DNA from: Heliocidaris tuberculata
Taxonomy: Eukaryota > Echinodermata > Echinoidea > Camarodonta > Echinometridae
Assembly: GCA_025618425.1 (NCBI GenBank)
Contig: CM046838.1
Location: 19,868,838 to 19,932,837 of the forward strand
DNA: 64,000 nt
Direction: 5' to 3'
In this document: in pieces, positions 39,042 through 52,384 of the stretch
How positions within the stretch are numbered: position 1 is the first letter of the stretch
Layout of the letters: each line of letters opens with the position of its first letter
Notes under the pieces: generated by a model
Seen by the model: the letters and a program-made list of their open reading frames with translations, nothing else
Database searches by the model: none
Told to the model about the DNA's origin: nothing
Position numbers and translations under genes: made by a program

Positions 39042-39835
39042 TACATCGGTTTCCCACAATGGGACACCTGGACAAAGGCCCCCTGAAGATGTTCATGTAC
39101 CAAACTGTATTATCTAACAAGTGATATACGTGTCTATACTATATTCTATGTGCCTATCAAATGTTTAAATTGATTCATTTTAACAAGCTAAATTTTCGAG
39201 CCGTGAATAATCATTATCTAAATTAAAGGCATAAATATAAAGGCTTTCGCATGATCTATAGTGGATATTGCTCTTGCCCATCCCGTTAGGGGAAAGAAGG
39301 CTTTATTTCGTCCTCATTGTATTTACACTTCCATTCCTTACATAAAGATTGAATAAATTAAATGAAACCAATCAAGTGATGTGATAACATCGCGTTTATT
39401 GGACCAGACGATAAAAGAAGCATTGCAAGTGCTACTAATCTTTTCACCAGGGGCTTTAAAGGCGGGATGCTTTCCTATTCAGGGTATGATATTGACGGCT
39501 ATTAAGCATGAGAATGTGTTTGTGCTAACACGAGGACACCTTGTTTCCTTTGAACAGGAGAGGCAGAGGGAGGGCTTGAGTGAACAAAAAATGGAAAAGG
39601 AAAGAAGGGGGGGGGGGAATGAATGCATGAGGTAGAAATACTGCACCGGTGACTGTTGGGCATGACAAAAGAACGCAATCATTTAGATTAGGCTCTCTCT
39701 ATCTTTACATCTTACTAGGTCAAGTGCAAATCAATAGAGTCAAGTTAAATGTCGACATTTCTGAGCGATAGCGTTTATTACGCAAATCGCACTTATACCA
39801 ATTGCATTTCCCCTATTAAAGAAAATTGAGAACAG
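39042..39835. other. Intergenic DNA
   Basis: Nothing recognised. A purine-rich stretch with a G-run lies at 39555-39620. Confidence 0.5.
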
Positions 39836-40016
39836 AGACAGAGATGAAAGGAGAGAGAGCGAGAGAGAGAGAGGGAGAGAAAGAGGGAGAGTGTATGTGT
39901 GTGCAGAAAGACGAGAAGAGAGTTGTGATTAAGAGAGGAGACAGATGGAAATATAAGACTGCGAGCGTAAGGGAAAGAGAGGGAGAGAGAGAGAGAGATA
40001 GAGAGAGAGAGAGGGA
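39836..40016 (+). repeat. GA-rich microsatellite-like tract
   Basis: Two blocks of GAGA repeats (39852-39890 and 39968-40015) separated by purine-rich sequence. The Arg/Glu and Ser/Leu frames are compositional. Confidence 0.85.
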
Positions 40017-41755
<1,739 letters not shown>

Positions 41756-41810
41756 GTGTGTGGGGGGGTGTAGGTGTGCGCGTGCGTGTGTATGAGTGGG
41801 TTTAAATAGA

Positions 41811-41939
41811 TACAGTTGTGGGTACAGAGAACAAAAGAGCATAATCATGGCCTTTATTTCGTCATGCTTATGGGGTACAACATATTGCTTGCGGGGTACA
41901 AAATACAATAGGAGAAAACATTACAGTTCCCCACAAATC
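41811..41939 (+). mobile_element. GT-embedded unit, copy 2
   Basis: Homologous to 37981-38085. The left end is CAGTTGTGGGTACAGAGAAC, the right end CCCCACAAATCA. It differs by an internal partial duplication: the TGCTT.TGGGGTACAA block occurs twice (about 41864-41881 and 41885-41902) where copy 1 has one. GT-rich DNA lies on both sides (41755-41800 and 41941-42039). Confidence 0.75.
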
Positions 41940-41940
41940 A

Positions 41941-42002
41941 ATGTGTGTGTAGAAGTGTGTGTGCGTATGTGGTGTGGGTGCGTGTGTGTGTGCGTGTTTG
42001 GT

Positions 42003-42038
<36 letters not shown>

Positions 42039-42039
42039 A
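41941..42039 (+). repeat. (GT)n microsatellite
   Basis: About 100 bases of GT/GC repeats with interruptions; the last 28 bases are nearly pure GT. Confidence 0.95.
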
Positions 42040-42704
42040 ACAAAATATTCATGTAATGGAACAAAGGTGTGTAATTAGTTATCGCATTAGAACAAGAAAT
42101 TTAATCCACATATTAATACAGATACATTGACCGACCTTGTGTATCATTAACCATACGGACTTGAGCATGTAGAGACAGACACCTGTTTACATTTCGTATC
42201 CAACGCACAGACTGCGCCAATCCATACAAATATTAATATTTCGTTTTGTTGATACACCGTGTAAACTGATCCTTGTCTCCCTCTATTCTCATGAGCCAGC
42301 CTGGTTGATAATGACAAACCCAAACACACTCACAACACGGGCTCGTCTCAAGCTTGATGTATGTAAATGGGTCACAAATGTCTATTGCCTGTCAGACGAA
42401 ATGACTATCACAGCGACGTAACCGCTTTTTGGCTACCGATCTATCTTCTTCCGGTTTATGACCCGGCGATTGGGAGCTGTAGCATCTGACGAAGAAGATG
42501 GAAGCCCTAAAGGGTTATTCAATACCCGCTATCATGATTTTGTTACCTTTGAGGGTGTCATTTATTTGAGTTATACGAAGAGATGTGTAATGCATTTTGA
42601 TGCATTCAGACTTCGTATGGAAATATGTTTTTGTCGTCGCATTATAACATTACCTGGATGAAGTCTTTATAACACGTTTATATGGGGTCATAAAGAAAGT
42701 TGAT
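42040..42704. other. Intergenic DNA
   Basis: Nothing recognised. A 67-codon frame at 42458-42661 has no recognisable kind. Confidence 0.5.
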
Positions 42705-42865
42705 CAGGGCCCCGTTGCATAAAAGTTACAATTATAGTAACTTTGTCATTTATGGTAACTTCCATGGAAACCTTGATTTTGATTGGCTGTTGAGCATTGT
42801 TACCATGGTAGTTACCATTGATGGCAAAGTTACCATAATAGTAACTTTTATGCAACGGGGCCCTG
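42705..42865 (+). mobile_element. Palindromic MITE, GGGCCCCGTTGCATAAAA family, copy 2
   Basis: 161 bases with perfect 24-base ends (CAGGGCCCCGTTGCATAAAA onward and the inverse). Inner TTACTATTATGG and TTACCATTGATGG blocks also pair. The core CCTTGATTTTGATTGGCTGT is the inverse of that in copy 1. The terminal match is better than in copy 1, so it is probably a younger insertion. It accounts for part of a 156-codon minus-strand frame (42688-43158), which is therefore not a gene. Confidence 0.9.
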
Positions 42866-43367
42866 GAATGGTTGATAGTTTGACAAAAAACAATCCGCCT
42901 AAATATTCGAACAATAATCATTATGTAAAAGGACAAAAATAAATTTTTCAGCTTATAATTTAATAACAATACTGTCTGCATTATTCTCTTTTGTCGATGA
43001 TATTGACCTGAAACTGAACTTGATATAACTGACTTCTTATATATGCTCCTGCACGTAGGCAATTTTATCAATGTTCCATGGTCGGATGGTCTATGTCCCA
43101 CCATGTTCTGACTTGTGTTATGGGGGTAGTTTTCCAGCATGTGTGTTGCAATGATCATGATGATTCACAACCCAGAGTGTTGGTTGTTTAGTTTGTAGAA
43201 AGTTTATTTTTCTCGCTGCAACATCCGGGAATTGAGATTTTGTATACGACTGGTCATGCTGGTTATACCCGTTTCTTTATTTCTTTTACTGAGGGAAAAT
43301 GAAAAGGATTGAAATATGGAAGACGGGAAGATAATAAAGTTTTACTGTATTGATACAATTTTATATG
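42866..43367. other. Intergenic DNA
   Basis: Nothing recognised. Confidence 0.5.
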
Positions 43368-43394
43368 CCCCCCCCCCCCCCTCTCTCTCTCTCT
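43368..43394 (+). repeat. Poly(C) followed by (CT)n
   Basis: A C-run of about 14 bases then seven CT units. Confidence 0.9.
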
Positions 43395-43963
43395 AACTCA
43401 CTGTGTCTATACCCTTTAAAAAGAAGCCACGGTGACCAGGCCCTCTATCGTTAGTATTCTGTATATTGACCCAGAGCTTCTTCCACAATGCACTTTTGGT
43501 GATGTCCTCCTACAATAGGAGAGGGTTTTATTCTTACTATAGAGAAATTCATCGTATGTTACTTCTAAGAATCTTTTTTTTCAAATATTTATATGTTTTA
43601 TTGAATCAATAGAAAACAGTCATATTAACAAGAGATTAAAATGATTGGAAAAAAAAAGAATAATTATAAGCCTTTTAAAAACAAACCATGCACAATCTAT
43701 GCGTAAAAAGCACCATAAAAGTGCATGTTAACCCCAATTTATCACTTGCATGTTACCAAGATTATTTTTGAATATTTTTGTGGTAAATTATATCGGGGTA
43801 TTTTCCTAGCAGGTTGCGTTAAGGAAGGATTTAAAATAAAAATACAATGGTAATATCATGACAATCGACCATATACAACTAAATAGGAATCTTTGTGTTT
43901 TAATGGTGTAAGATTACTGCCATTTCAAAGGAAATCGATTACCCATTCTTGTATCATTTGTAT

Positions 43964-44079
43964 TTTCAGGTAAAAAAAGAAAGAAGTAATGATTATAATT
44001 GTTATGGTAAAGGAAAATATATTTCAGGTAAAAAAAGAAAGAAGTAATGATTATAATTGTCATGGTAAAGGAAAATAAT
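43964..44079 (+). repeat. Tandem duplication, 2 x 58 bases
   Basis: The unit beginning TTTCAGGTAAAAAAAGAAAG and ending at the TATA/AATT junction is repeated immediately (43964-44021 and 44022-44079), with one clear difference (TTATGG versus TCATGG) apart from the last bases. A recent direct duplication, non-coding. Confidence 0.9.
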
Positions 44080-44746
44080 TATCATAAGTTGAGTGGCTGA
44101 TTTATACGTGTTTGCCCATCTCCCTGAAAATGTCGATAAAGTGGTCGCTATCTCCGCCTTTTCCAGCTAGCTACAGTGCCAATTAAGAAGAGAGCTCCTT
44201 CAGAAAATTGTCATAATACACCATCACCATATATACTTTTATATATTCATGTGTACTTCCCTCCGTATGCTTTGTTTTTTCTCTGGTCGCACTGTGATAA
44301 AACGTGACCCTTATAATAGCGTTACCGTAGAACGACATTGAATTATTGAGATCCTTATCTCTAAAGATGGGCAGAGGTGTCTCGGAACTCGTGTTTGGGG
44401 TTCTATCCATGCATGGATAATGATGCCATGAATATTTGATCAAGGTATAAGTCGACTACCACCCCTTTACTGGGTCACAACACATATTAATTAGTAAAGA
44501 TATCCAGCTAGGCTTACTAGTCATTGCAACCAGACAGAATTTAGATAGAGAGGCTAATTTGGCTGTATATTTATCATTCTGAATCGAAGTTACAGAGCTG
44601 CAGCTGAGGTAGATGTAAAATTGAGAATGAAAAATCACCATTTGCCTAGGTGCCACTCTCATCTTTCGAGAACAGTGGCAGAATAGAGGGGCAGCACAAC
44701 AAGCCCGCGTCCCCCGTTTAGAACAAATGTTGCATAACTTAAGCAG
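44080..44746. other. Intergenic DNA
   Basis: Nothing recognised. Confidence 0.5.
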
Positions 44747-45017
44747 CTAATAATAATAATAGTGGGTTCTTGTATAGCGCACATGTCTGTCAGACTTGAC
44801 ACTCCTGGCGCTCCACAATTATTACCCCGGCTTTAGCATGGCTGCTCTTACATTTCAAGGAATTAGATCCTGCCGGGTACCCATTTACCTCACCTGGGTT
44901 GAGTGTGGCAAATATAAAGTAATGTCTTGCCAAAAGACACTAGTGCTGCACCAGGGATTCGAACCCCGTACCTTGTGGTTCACAGTCCGGGGACTTATCC
45001 ACTAGACAACACCTCCC
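44747..45017 (-). mobile_element. tRNA-derived SINE
   Basis: Read on the minus strand, a tRNA-like head comes first (45017-44937). It holds an A-box-like TGTCTAGTGGATAAG (45008-44994), an anticodon-like CTGTGAA loop and a perfect B-box GGTTCGAATCC (44965-44955). A body with GTCTTTTGGCAAGACATTAC follows, then a tail with GCGCTATACAAGAACCCAC ending in (TTA)n. The B-box and T-loop are intact but the acceptor stem does not close, so it is not a functional tRNA gene. Pol III transcription could still be possible. A sister fragment lies at 48625. Confidence 0.8.
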
Positions 45018-46219
45018 CTTTTCAAAATTTCGAACCAAATTTCACTCTTTCCACGCAAAAGGCATCTAAAATCTAATAACCCCTTTTTAAAAATTGTTTT
45101 TCCTTGTCAGAAATTTTTCGGAATTGCCCCCCCCAAAAAAAAAAAAAAAAAAATGAGAGAAAAAAAGAAAATCCACGTTGATCCGCCCATGTTAGAATGA
45201 CCAGTCATTATTTAGATACGTATATGCATGTACATCACAGCTTTAAAATCGTCACCGGTCACATTTAGAAATGAAATATTATGGATAAGTATTATTGTTG
45301 ATGGCCCGTCATAAAACTTAAAGAATTTACCCCCCCCCCCCTCTTTTTTTTTGTTTTTTGTTTTTGTTGCTTTCTTTTATAATAGGTGAACCTGTATAAT
45401 GCGAAGGGGAGGTGTCATTTCGTTTTGAATCCTAACTCCAAGTTTACAGGTATAAAAGTTTACACTTACAAAGCCAAAAGCATTGTTCATTTCAGCTTTC
45501 GGAAAGAAGATTAGAGTAGAAAGTAGACACAATCTATCTTTCAAATTAAATGCCTTCAACAGGTTCAATAACATATCATATCATATGCATAGTATAAATA
45601 TTCTTAATTTCAATACTATACATTCAAATGAATAAAACGCAATAGACAAGGTAATGTTTCTATTAAATTTATATATTTTATTTTGATTTGATTCAGAATA
45701 TTTTTTATTAATCAATATTCAAAATTGCAGATAATACATTCTGTAGAGTAATATTGGAGATAAGGACATAGGATAATATGAAGTCAATAAAATGAAGAGG
45801 ATTATCGCCTCAATTCAATCTATGGCCACCCTCGGTAAATCCATTTACTTAATTAGTCTTTTATTTAGACTGTCTGTCTGTTAGGGCGTCATTCACTTCA
45901 TGATTCGAATATATATATTTATCTGTAACAGTAATTTTAGAGATTATAGCAAAGATGTGTTTTATGTGATTTCAGTCCTAAAAAAATTTTTAGCAGAAAA
46001 ATACTCCAAAGTGCAAATTGATGAGGCGGTACACTTACATGTTTCTATTTAATTCATTTCTATTCATGCTCAGGCCAACGTGTAAATACCTGCTACAGCT
46101 TGTTACAAACAAAGAACGATTCGTTTTAACTTAACTGGCAACGATCTTGGATAACAACCTGATCTTTATCAGCCATAGTATACATTTGCTGACGATCTTT
46201 TTATTATCTTGAGGAGCGA
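45018..46219. other. AT-rich intergenic DNA
   Basis: Nothing recognised. A C-run and A-run lie at 45127-45152, and a C-run and T-run at 45331-45365. Confidence 0.5.
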
Positions 46220-46821
46220 GGACACGTGCTGTTAAAAGAGTGTTCCCACACCCTACTTTTCCTTTTATCCTAAGTATGTCGTGAGGTGAGGTGCTAACCA
46301 CGGCTTAGGACTCGAACAAATTTTACCCACTTGCGAATGGGCGCCATTTGCCATTCCTATTCAGCAGAACCCGAGCGAAGCCACTCAGACACCCATCCAA
46401 AAAAGGGCTCTTCTTCAGCATCCTCTCCACTACAGCACTCTGTTTTGTCATGACCAGCATCAAAGACTGTTTAACAAAAACATAGTGCAGGTGCAGAATC
46501 TTATTTTTCGGCGTCTGACTATAGCTTTACCTTTTCTCCGAGGCTACATGAAAGCGGAACTATGCGCCGTGACATCTTACTTCGATGATAGCCAGGAAAA
46601 CTTCTTGCGACCCATTGGAGTGAGAGTCACCACGTGTATGGATACGTCGCGTGGCTAACATGGACGACCACGTTCCGGCGGAGAGACAGACCCGTAGCCA
46701 TTACTGGACTGGGCGTACTTGGGTGACATCAAGCCTGATCTACAAGTAGTACCAAGAGACTTCGCGACGTAGTGCTTCCAATGGACGCCGACGCCGACAT
46801 CACGCAAGAGAAAGAGAAAAC

Positions 46822-46859
<38 letters not shown>

Positions 46860-47640
46860 TGCATATTTTGATGGGAACCGTTGGTTGACGCAAGAATTCC
46901 AAAATACAGTAAGCAAGTTCCTAGACCTCCTCATGGTACACGGCTTTCCTCGTGCCCTTTCCAAATGCACCCGATCTTGAAAACTGCCGGGAAGCAAATT
47001 CGGCTGCTTCCCGCTATTTCCGGGGTTTTATGTTCTCGATGTCTTCATAATACAGAGCCGCGACTGTACTCTAGCAAGACTTGAGTAACCACAAGATCTA
47101 GACATCACATCGGTCTCCCTGTCCTCTGGGACATCTACGTGACAGAGTCTTCTTGTGCCAAGCATCTTAATCTTCTTCAGTTGCTGAGACAGAACCATAA
47201 CATGAAAATAAGGAACAATGAGCAAGTGCTACACCGTCAATCTCTTCAGCTGAACCGAGAAAGTGAAAATTTGCTGAACTTTCTTGCATAATAACTTTAA
47301 TTTTTGGAAACCACTGTTACTCCTCTACTAGTACGCTTACCAAAGCAATGATGACTTTTGGTTTTTGACGAAGACCAGCACTGAGAATTGCCGCGGCCCG
47401 AAATGCTGCCTTTTAATAGAGCATGGCAGCATTTGCAGGTGATTCAGACGTGATTTGTTAGTCTCCCCTATGTGATCCCCTCTCAGCTCCGTCTGAGTCA
47501 TAAGACTCTCTGCCCAAAATGTCATCTAAAGAGGTTTTTGTCCAAGGAGGGAGACGATGAAAATGCAGTCTGAAAAAGGTTTATGCATCGTTCATGTTGT
47601 GGATGTCGGTAAGTCCAGGCTATTCACTGGTAGGCAGAGT
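46220..47640. other. Higher-GC unidentified region with an internal poly(A) run
   Basis: About 1.4 kb of clearly higher GC than its surroundings, interrupted by a 32-base A-run at 46825-46856. Short protein-like frames exist on both strands (for example 46881-47084 plus and 47028-47225 minus, each about 65 codons), but none is long or recognisable and stops are frequent. It may be a decayed mobile element or retrocopy, or a pseudogene. The A-run could be an old retroposition tail for the sequence to its left (46220-46824). Confidence 0.3.
46825..46856 (+). repeat. Poly(A) run, 32 bases
   Basis: The longest mononucleotide run in the window. Confidence 0.95.
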
Positions 47641-47734
47641 ACATAGTTACATAGGTAGCAGACATTTCTTTTTTTTTTTTTTTTTACCAGTGATCACTGA
47701 TGACGCTGGAACAGGAGAAAAGTTATTTTTCATA

Positions 47735-47930
47735 CGTTTAATGATGATGATAATAATACTAGTAACAATAATAGTAATAATAATAATAATAATAATAATG
47801 ATCGAAACAATAATCATAATGGCAACAATGGAAATAGTAATAATAATAAAAATTATAATAACAGTAATAATGATATTGATAATACTAGTGATAATATTGA
47901 TGGTAACGATGGTAACGATAATAATAACCA
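47735..47930 (+). repeat. Imperfect (AAT)n array
   Basis: About 195 bases of AAT, GAT and ACA-type triplets. Ile-rich frames on both strands (150 codons plus, 103 minus) are artefacts. Confidence 0.9.
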
Positions 47931-47939
47931 TTTCGAAAC

Positions 47940-48240
47940 TTTTTAATGCTCCTTTCAAGTTGACATTGCAATGTACTGCTCAAGGCGCTTTACAATGTAT
48001 TATCACACTGATTGTATATCTTCAAAGGGCAGTCCAACCTTTTTAATAATTTAATTTGTGTGAAAGCAGAAAAATCAGAGAAGCAGATTGGTGAAAGTTT
48101 GAACAAAATCGGACAAACAATAGAACTTGTGATTTTTTGAAAGTTGTAATCACTATGCAAATGGGATTTTCAAATTGGCCGAATCGGCACCGTCTTTGTG
48201 ATGTCGCGGCGATCGACTTTCCATTCGCTCCAACACACAA
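47940..48240 (+). mobile_element. Fragment of the AGCGC-box class next to the AAT array
   Basis: GCTCAAGGCGCTTTACAATG (47978-47997) has the box arrangement of the repeats at 34783 and 35935 and again directly neighbours an AAT array. The remainder is weakly repetitive in appearance and non-coding. Confidence 0.4.
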
Positions 48241-48624
48241 AATAACTAAAATGACAACTTTCTCAAATGTTTAACTTTTAAGGACCTTTTTCTTTTGGAG
48301 GAACAATAACAATGTGCTATCTACAATACATAGGGCCTCACCGAGGTAAAATGCGCTCTGGAGAAAACCAGAATTTAATGGGACTTTGGTGTATGATAAA
48401 TGGGAGAGTTGACCGTGAATACGTCACAATCGATTCATCAGATTGCGAATGAGAGATTCGCATAGATGTAGTGATCTCATTTTTAAAACATTCATTACTT
48501 TGTATACTTTGTCCGATTTCTTTCAACTTTTCACCATCCTGTTTCTCTTATTTTTCTGGTTTCACACATGGGCTTTTTTTTTTTCTTTCTTTTTTTTTTT
48601 TTTTACAAAGATTAGATTGCCCTT
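48241..48624. other. Intergenic DNA
   Basis: Nothing recognised; T-runs at 48574-48604. Confidence 0.5.
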
Positions 48625-48733
48625 TAATACTGGCCCAATATGTAGCACAACCAGGTACCCATGGGTGATGAGTGGCAAGTGTAGATTAAATGTCTTGCCA
48701 AAGGACATCAGTGCCAGGCAGGGATTCGAACCC
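48625..48733 (-). mobile_element. Truncated tRNA-derived SINE
   Basis: It matches the SINE at 44747-45017 from CCAGGTACCCAT through AATGTCTTGCCAAA.GACA to GGGATTCGAACCC (inverse of the B-box) and stops there, so the part of the tRNA head carrying the A-box is missing. It is in the same orientation as the first copy. Confidence 0.7.
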
Positions 48734-48970
48734 TCATATTTTTAGATTTAGATTTAGATTTGTATCATTTCATTTTCATTTTTCAAAGTAACAATAGTGC
48801 ATTTAACAAAGGAAAGCTTATTGCAGAAACATTTTCAGTTATTGCAAGCAAAATAAACAGCATTAACATTATTTTGAGTAGTAAGAAAAGAAAAAAATAG
48901 CAACAGTGAATACTGATTCGTAGTTAAGAAATCCGTTACAGTACTTAATTTTGTCCCACCGTAGAGTGAA
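48734..48970. repeat. (TTTAGA)n start and AT-rich repeat-like segment
   Basis: About four TTTAGA units (48738-48761) lead into GTATCATTTCATTTTCATTT and an AT-rich stretch. Such hexamer-tailed segments are typical of the ends of non-LTR element copies; identity unproven. Confidence 0.35.
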
Positions 48971-49147
48971 AAAAGGCCTAGTGATAATTATGAAAGAGAG
49001 AAGTAAAAAATTAATATTCAAGATAGTGAATCTTATATAAAGAGTGAATAATATGACAATGTTAGTTGATTATCATCGTTGTTATTCATTTAGCTATCAA
49101 GAATATTGATTTTTACTTCTCTCTTTCAAAATAATCACTAGGCCTTT
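48971..49147. mobile_element. MITE-like inverted repeat, about 55-base arms
   Basis: The left arm AAAAGGCCTAGTGATAATTA (48971 on) pairs with the right arm ending AATCACTAGGCCTTTT (to 49147), with GAAAGAGAGAAGTAAAAA and its inverse inside. Arms match over about 55 bases with few differences and enclose about 70 AT-rich bases. Non-coding. Confidence 0.75.
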
Positions 49148-52100
49148 TCAGTTTTAATTTCTTTGTATACTTTAATCTAATTTTCTTTTGATTCGTTTAT
49201 TTCTATTTATCTTTATTTGCTATAAGCATATGTGCTCTAAGTAAGGAGAACTTGATTCCTGCATTTTCTCATTTGCACTTTTCCACATATCACTCAACAC
49301 AGTAATAATACGATACCATCGTTCCCCCAGCCTGTCAAAATTCATACTCATTACCTTGCAAGGAAATATGGAGGGATCATTTTGGTATCTCGAAGTACTA
49401 AAGGGGAGCGTAAGTGCCGTAACATTAGAAGACCATAGACATGGTAGAATTTAACATATTGGGGGTATATCCGTATTCTAATTACCGCCACAACATGAAA
49501 TGATAATCATGAAAGAACAAGAATGAGTAATGCTATATTGTGTCTCATATTCAATTCATTCACGGCGCCCTCGTACCTTGAAGCTGTAGTATACTCGTAG
49601 TGCCATCGGCACATTACCTGCGATAGCACCGCTTCTTCAAGTCGCCATGGCAGTGTGCTAAAGACATTACGCAGTATTCTTGTTCGTCGGCAGGCAGAAG
49701 GAGAAGACGGGAGAAAATCTGGGTTAAAATGTCACAATTATGACACCTATTCCAAGGTGGTAATCGCTTTTTCAGACTGACAAGTCGATCGGGGGAGTTT
49801 CTATTATGCTTCCTGATGGCAATCCAGACTCTTTTTTAAATATCATTTGCAAGGAGGTATGATATTAATAGATGCACAGGAGCTTAGGGAGAAGAAGGTT
49901 GCCAACGGCTAAAGATTTTAATGCGTTTTTTGCGGTTTGTTGATAAACAAGGAAGGAGATTCCCCTTTTCAGTCACGATCTGCATCCACCAATTTACTTA
50001 AGGTGATCGGAAATCTACTTGTCATATGCCCATATCATGCAAATACAAATACAATACAATAGCATGTCTAGACTACTTATCTATAGACGTGATATAAGAG
50101 GTACAGATATGGCATAAAGTGTTTTGCATGCTAATCAGTTTAACATTTAATGTCAGGTCATGACACCATAATCACAATACCACATGCATTCACCTTGTTT
50201 GTTTGGTGTTTTTTTTTAAATATATAATCAACCTCAATTCATCTTCTGTATACACATGATCGAAATGTTCCAGATTCCATTATTTTTTCACCTGAGAGTG
50301 TTACTTCCAAAACAACTTACCCCACCTGCTTCGTTTACCCTCTTTTGACATGCTTCATTCCAACTTTACATCAAGACTATCAGACGGACATATGACATTT
50401 TTTTTTCACTTGCGATTCAGGTACTGTATAAACTACTCTGAACTTCTAACTTTGGATAATGTCTGTTTTGTATTTCAGAAAAGTGCACGCCAAAGATAAC
50501 CGCAGAATATGAAAATCAATAATAGTTGCTAGTATGGATAATTGATATCGATTAAATTAGAGAGGGACAGTCAAGGTGTTAAAACAGTCTATTTATCTTC
50601 TTTTTCTTTTTTTTTTTCGTTTATTGTCTGATGGTTGCATGTAATCTTACACACTGCAATTCATAATTACACTGCAAATAATGATATTTGATGCCCAGGT
50701 TTTCAATATTTTTCCTGATATTGATAAGAAGAATGAAAGAATGAAGCACAATTAATATAACCCACATTCGGGCACCATGCATGAGATCATATCAATTTCC
50801 TACCTCCCTACATGAAGCAATGCAAGACGTGGCGTTCGAATAAAATCTACAGCTCAGAAGCGATTACGCAAGAGCTAAGCGTTATGCCTTTTAAAAAGCC
50901 AATTAGAATTGTACCTCTTAATACTCGATCCAACAAAAAAAATCTAGAAAAATTATTTGACATGCAATTGTTATAGCTTTTGGTATAAAATATCCAATAT
51001 ACCATATGAGTGATCAGGTGCGTCATTAGACCATTTTATTCGGAGGAGTTGGACCACTTTACCGAAATGCAAAACGCCAATTATTGGTTGCCAACATGTG
51101 TGGAAAGCAAAACCACATTTCTCGTCAGAAAATGCATGCGGTCATGTTCTTTTTCATATCATGCCTCATGTGATTATTTCAATTTGTAACTATACAAGAA
51201 GAAAATCAATATTATGAGATTCAATTAATTAAATAAATTGAATGTGAGCAATAAAACTTGAACAATCATACGACGGGGACCATCTGTTTTGGGCACAGGA
51301 AAATGTAATTCAGACAATTCAGTTTTATGACCGATGTCTATGCCTATCAAAGGTCTCGTTCCAATATTTACTTGTCGCAGGTTAAACAGTCTAATGGTTG
51401 TGGATTGTTATCAATATTCTTCAAAAAGGCTTATTTTCAAATTGAATAACAAAACTTTTAATCAAATATTGATTTAATGGGATTACATTTTCCTCCTTTG
51501 GAAGTAACTTATCCGTCTACCATACACTGAGGTCAACCAATGCTGTCTTTTGCTCGTGAAACCGATCTTGAGATGTGTTAAGTAATAAGGTATCACAACA
51601 CACGTCTCCTTCCAGTCTTACATTTCGCTTAATGGCATTAAAAGAAGTAAATTTAAGTTCTACACGTGTTGGGATCCCGTGGTTCGCATAACACTCTTAA
51701 TTGAAATGTGCCATGATTGCGTACACTCCCCATGTTTACAGACTCCACCTTAGGATGTTGAAACGAAGGAAAAAACAAGCGAGTAAAGCCGACCTGGAGA
51801 TGACACGACATCGCTTGCCTACCGAAAGTCAATGATGATACAGAATCTGCCGTATAGATTTTTTCCCCTCTCCTGCAACACGGGGGAGATTGATCCTGCG
51901 AAAGCGGGCCTGCGGCTGGAAACATTCTGACATGACCGTAATGTTTGGAGGGGAGCGAACTCGATAGTGGTGGTGGGTATGATACAGGGAGGTTTGGTTT
52001 AGAGGAGAGTATATAGGTACACCGCTAGGCCCCTAGAGGTGTGTAACCAATAGCGCTGTGTACAGGTGGTCGTCCTGATACATGGTAGAGACAGCCTTTC

Positions 52101-52350
52101 CGAGGAGCGGGTAAGGTTGACAACAAAATAGTTCGAAGCCATGTCGAATGACGCTTCCACCTTTGATTTTTAGTGTTCACTTTAGACCAATAGACATGAC
52201 CACATGTAACATCGCATTGCCACAAGTTAACGTAGAAAGGAGTAAACGGAGAAGTGAAATTATTGAAGCTTGGTTTTGGAAAGAATTGTTTCCTCAGGAC
52301 TCTCTTGCAAAGCAGACCATAATGGCTCTAAACGGGACTACACTCCTTTA
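49148..52350. other. Intergenic DNA
   Basis: No gene recognised. A moderate-GC patch at 51690-52100 has short frames (90 codons minus at 51653-51925) without identifiable features. Poly-T runs lie at 50209-50217 and 50608-50617. Confidence 0.5.
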
Positions 52351-52384
52351 AGAAAAAACATTAACATGATTAATGAACTATTAT

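Noticed and set aside
38831..39124. Frames of poly-Leu, poly-Phe, poly-Glu, poly-Lys and poly-Arg, up to 149 codons
   Set aside because: They are translations of the CTT array and G-run in all frames.
42688..43158. 156-codon minus-strand frame, the longest after FoxD
   Set aside because: Its 3' part is made of the MITE at 42705-42865 and the rest has no recognisable domain.
44937..45017. Possible functional tRNA gene on the minus strand
   Set aside because: The B-box and T-loop are good, but the acceptor stem does not pair and the sequence continues into a SINE body.
47594..48046. 150-codon Ile-rich frame
   Set aside because: Mostly the imperfect AAT array.
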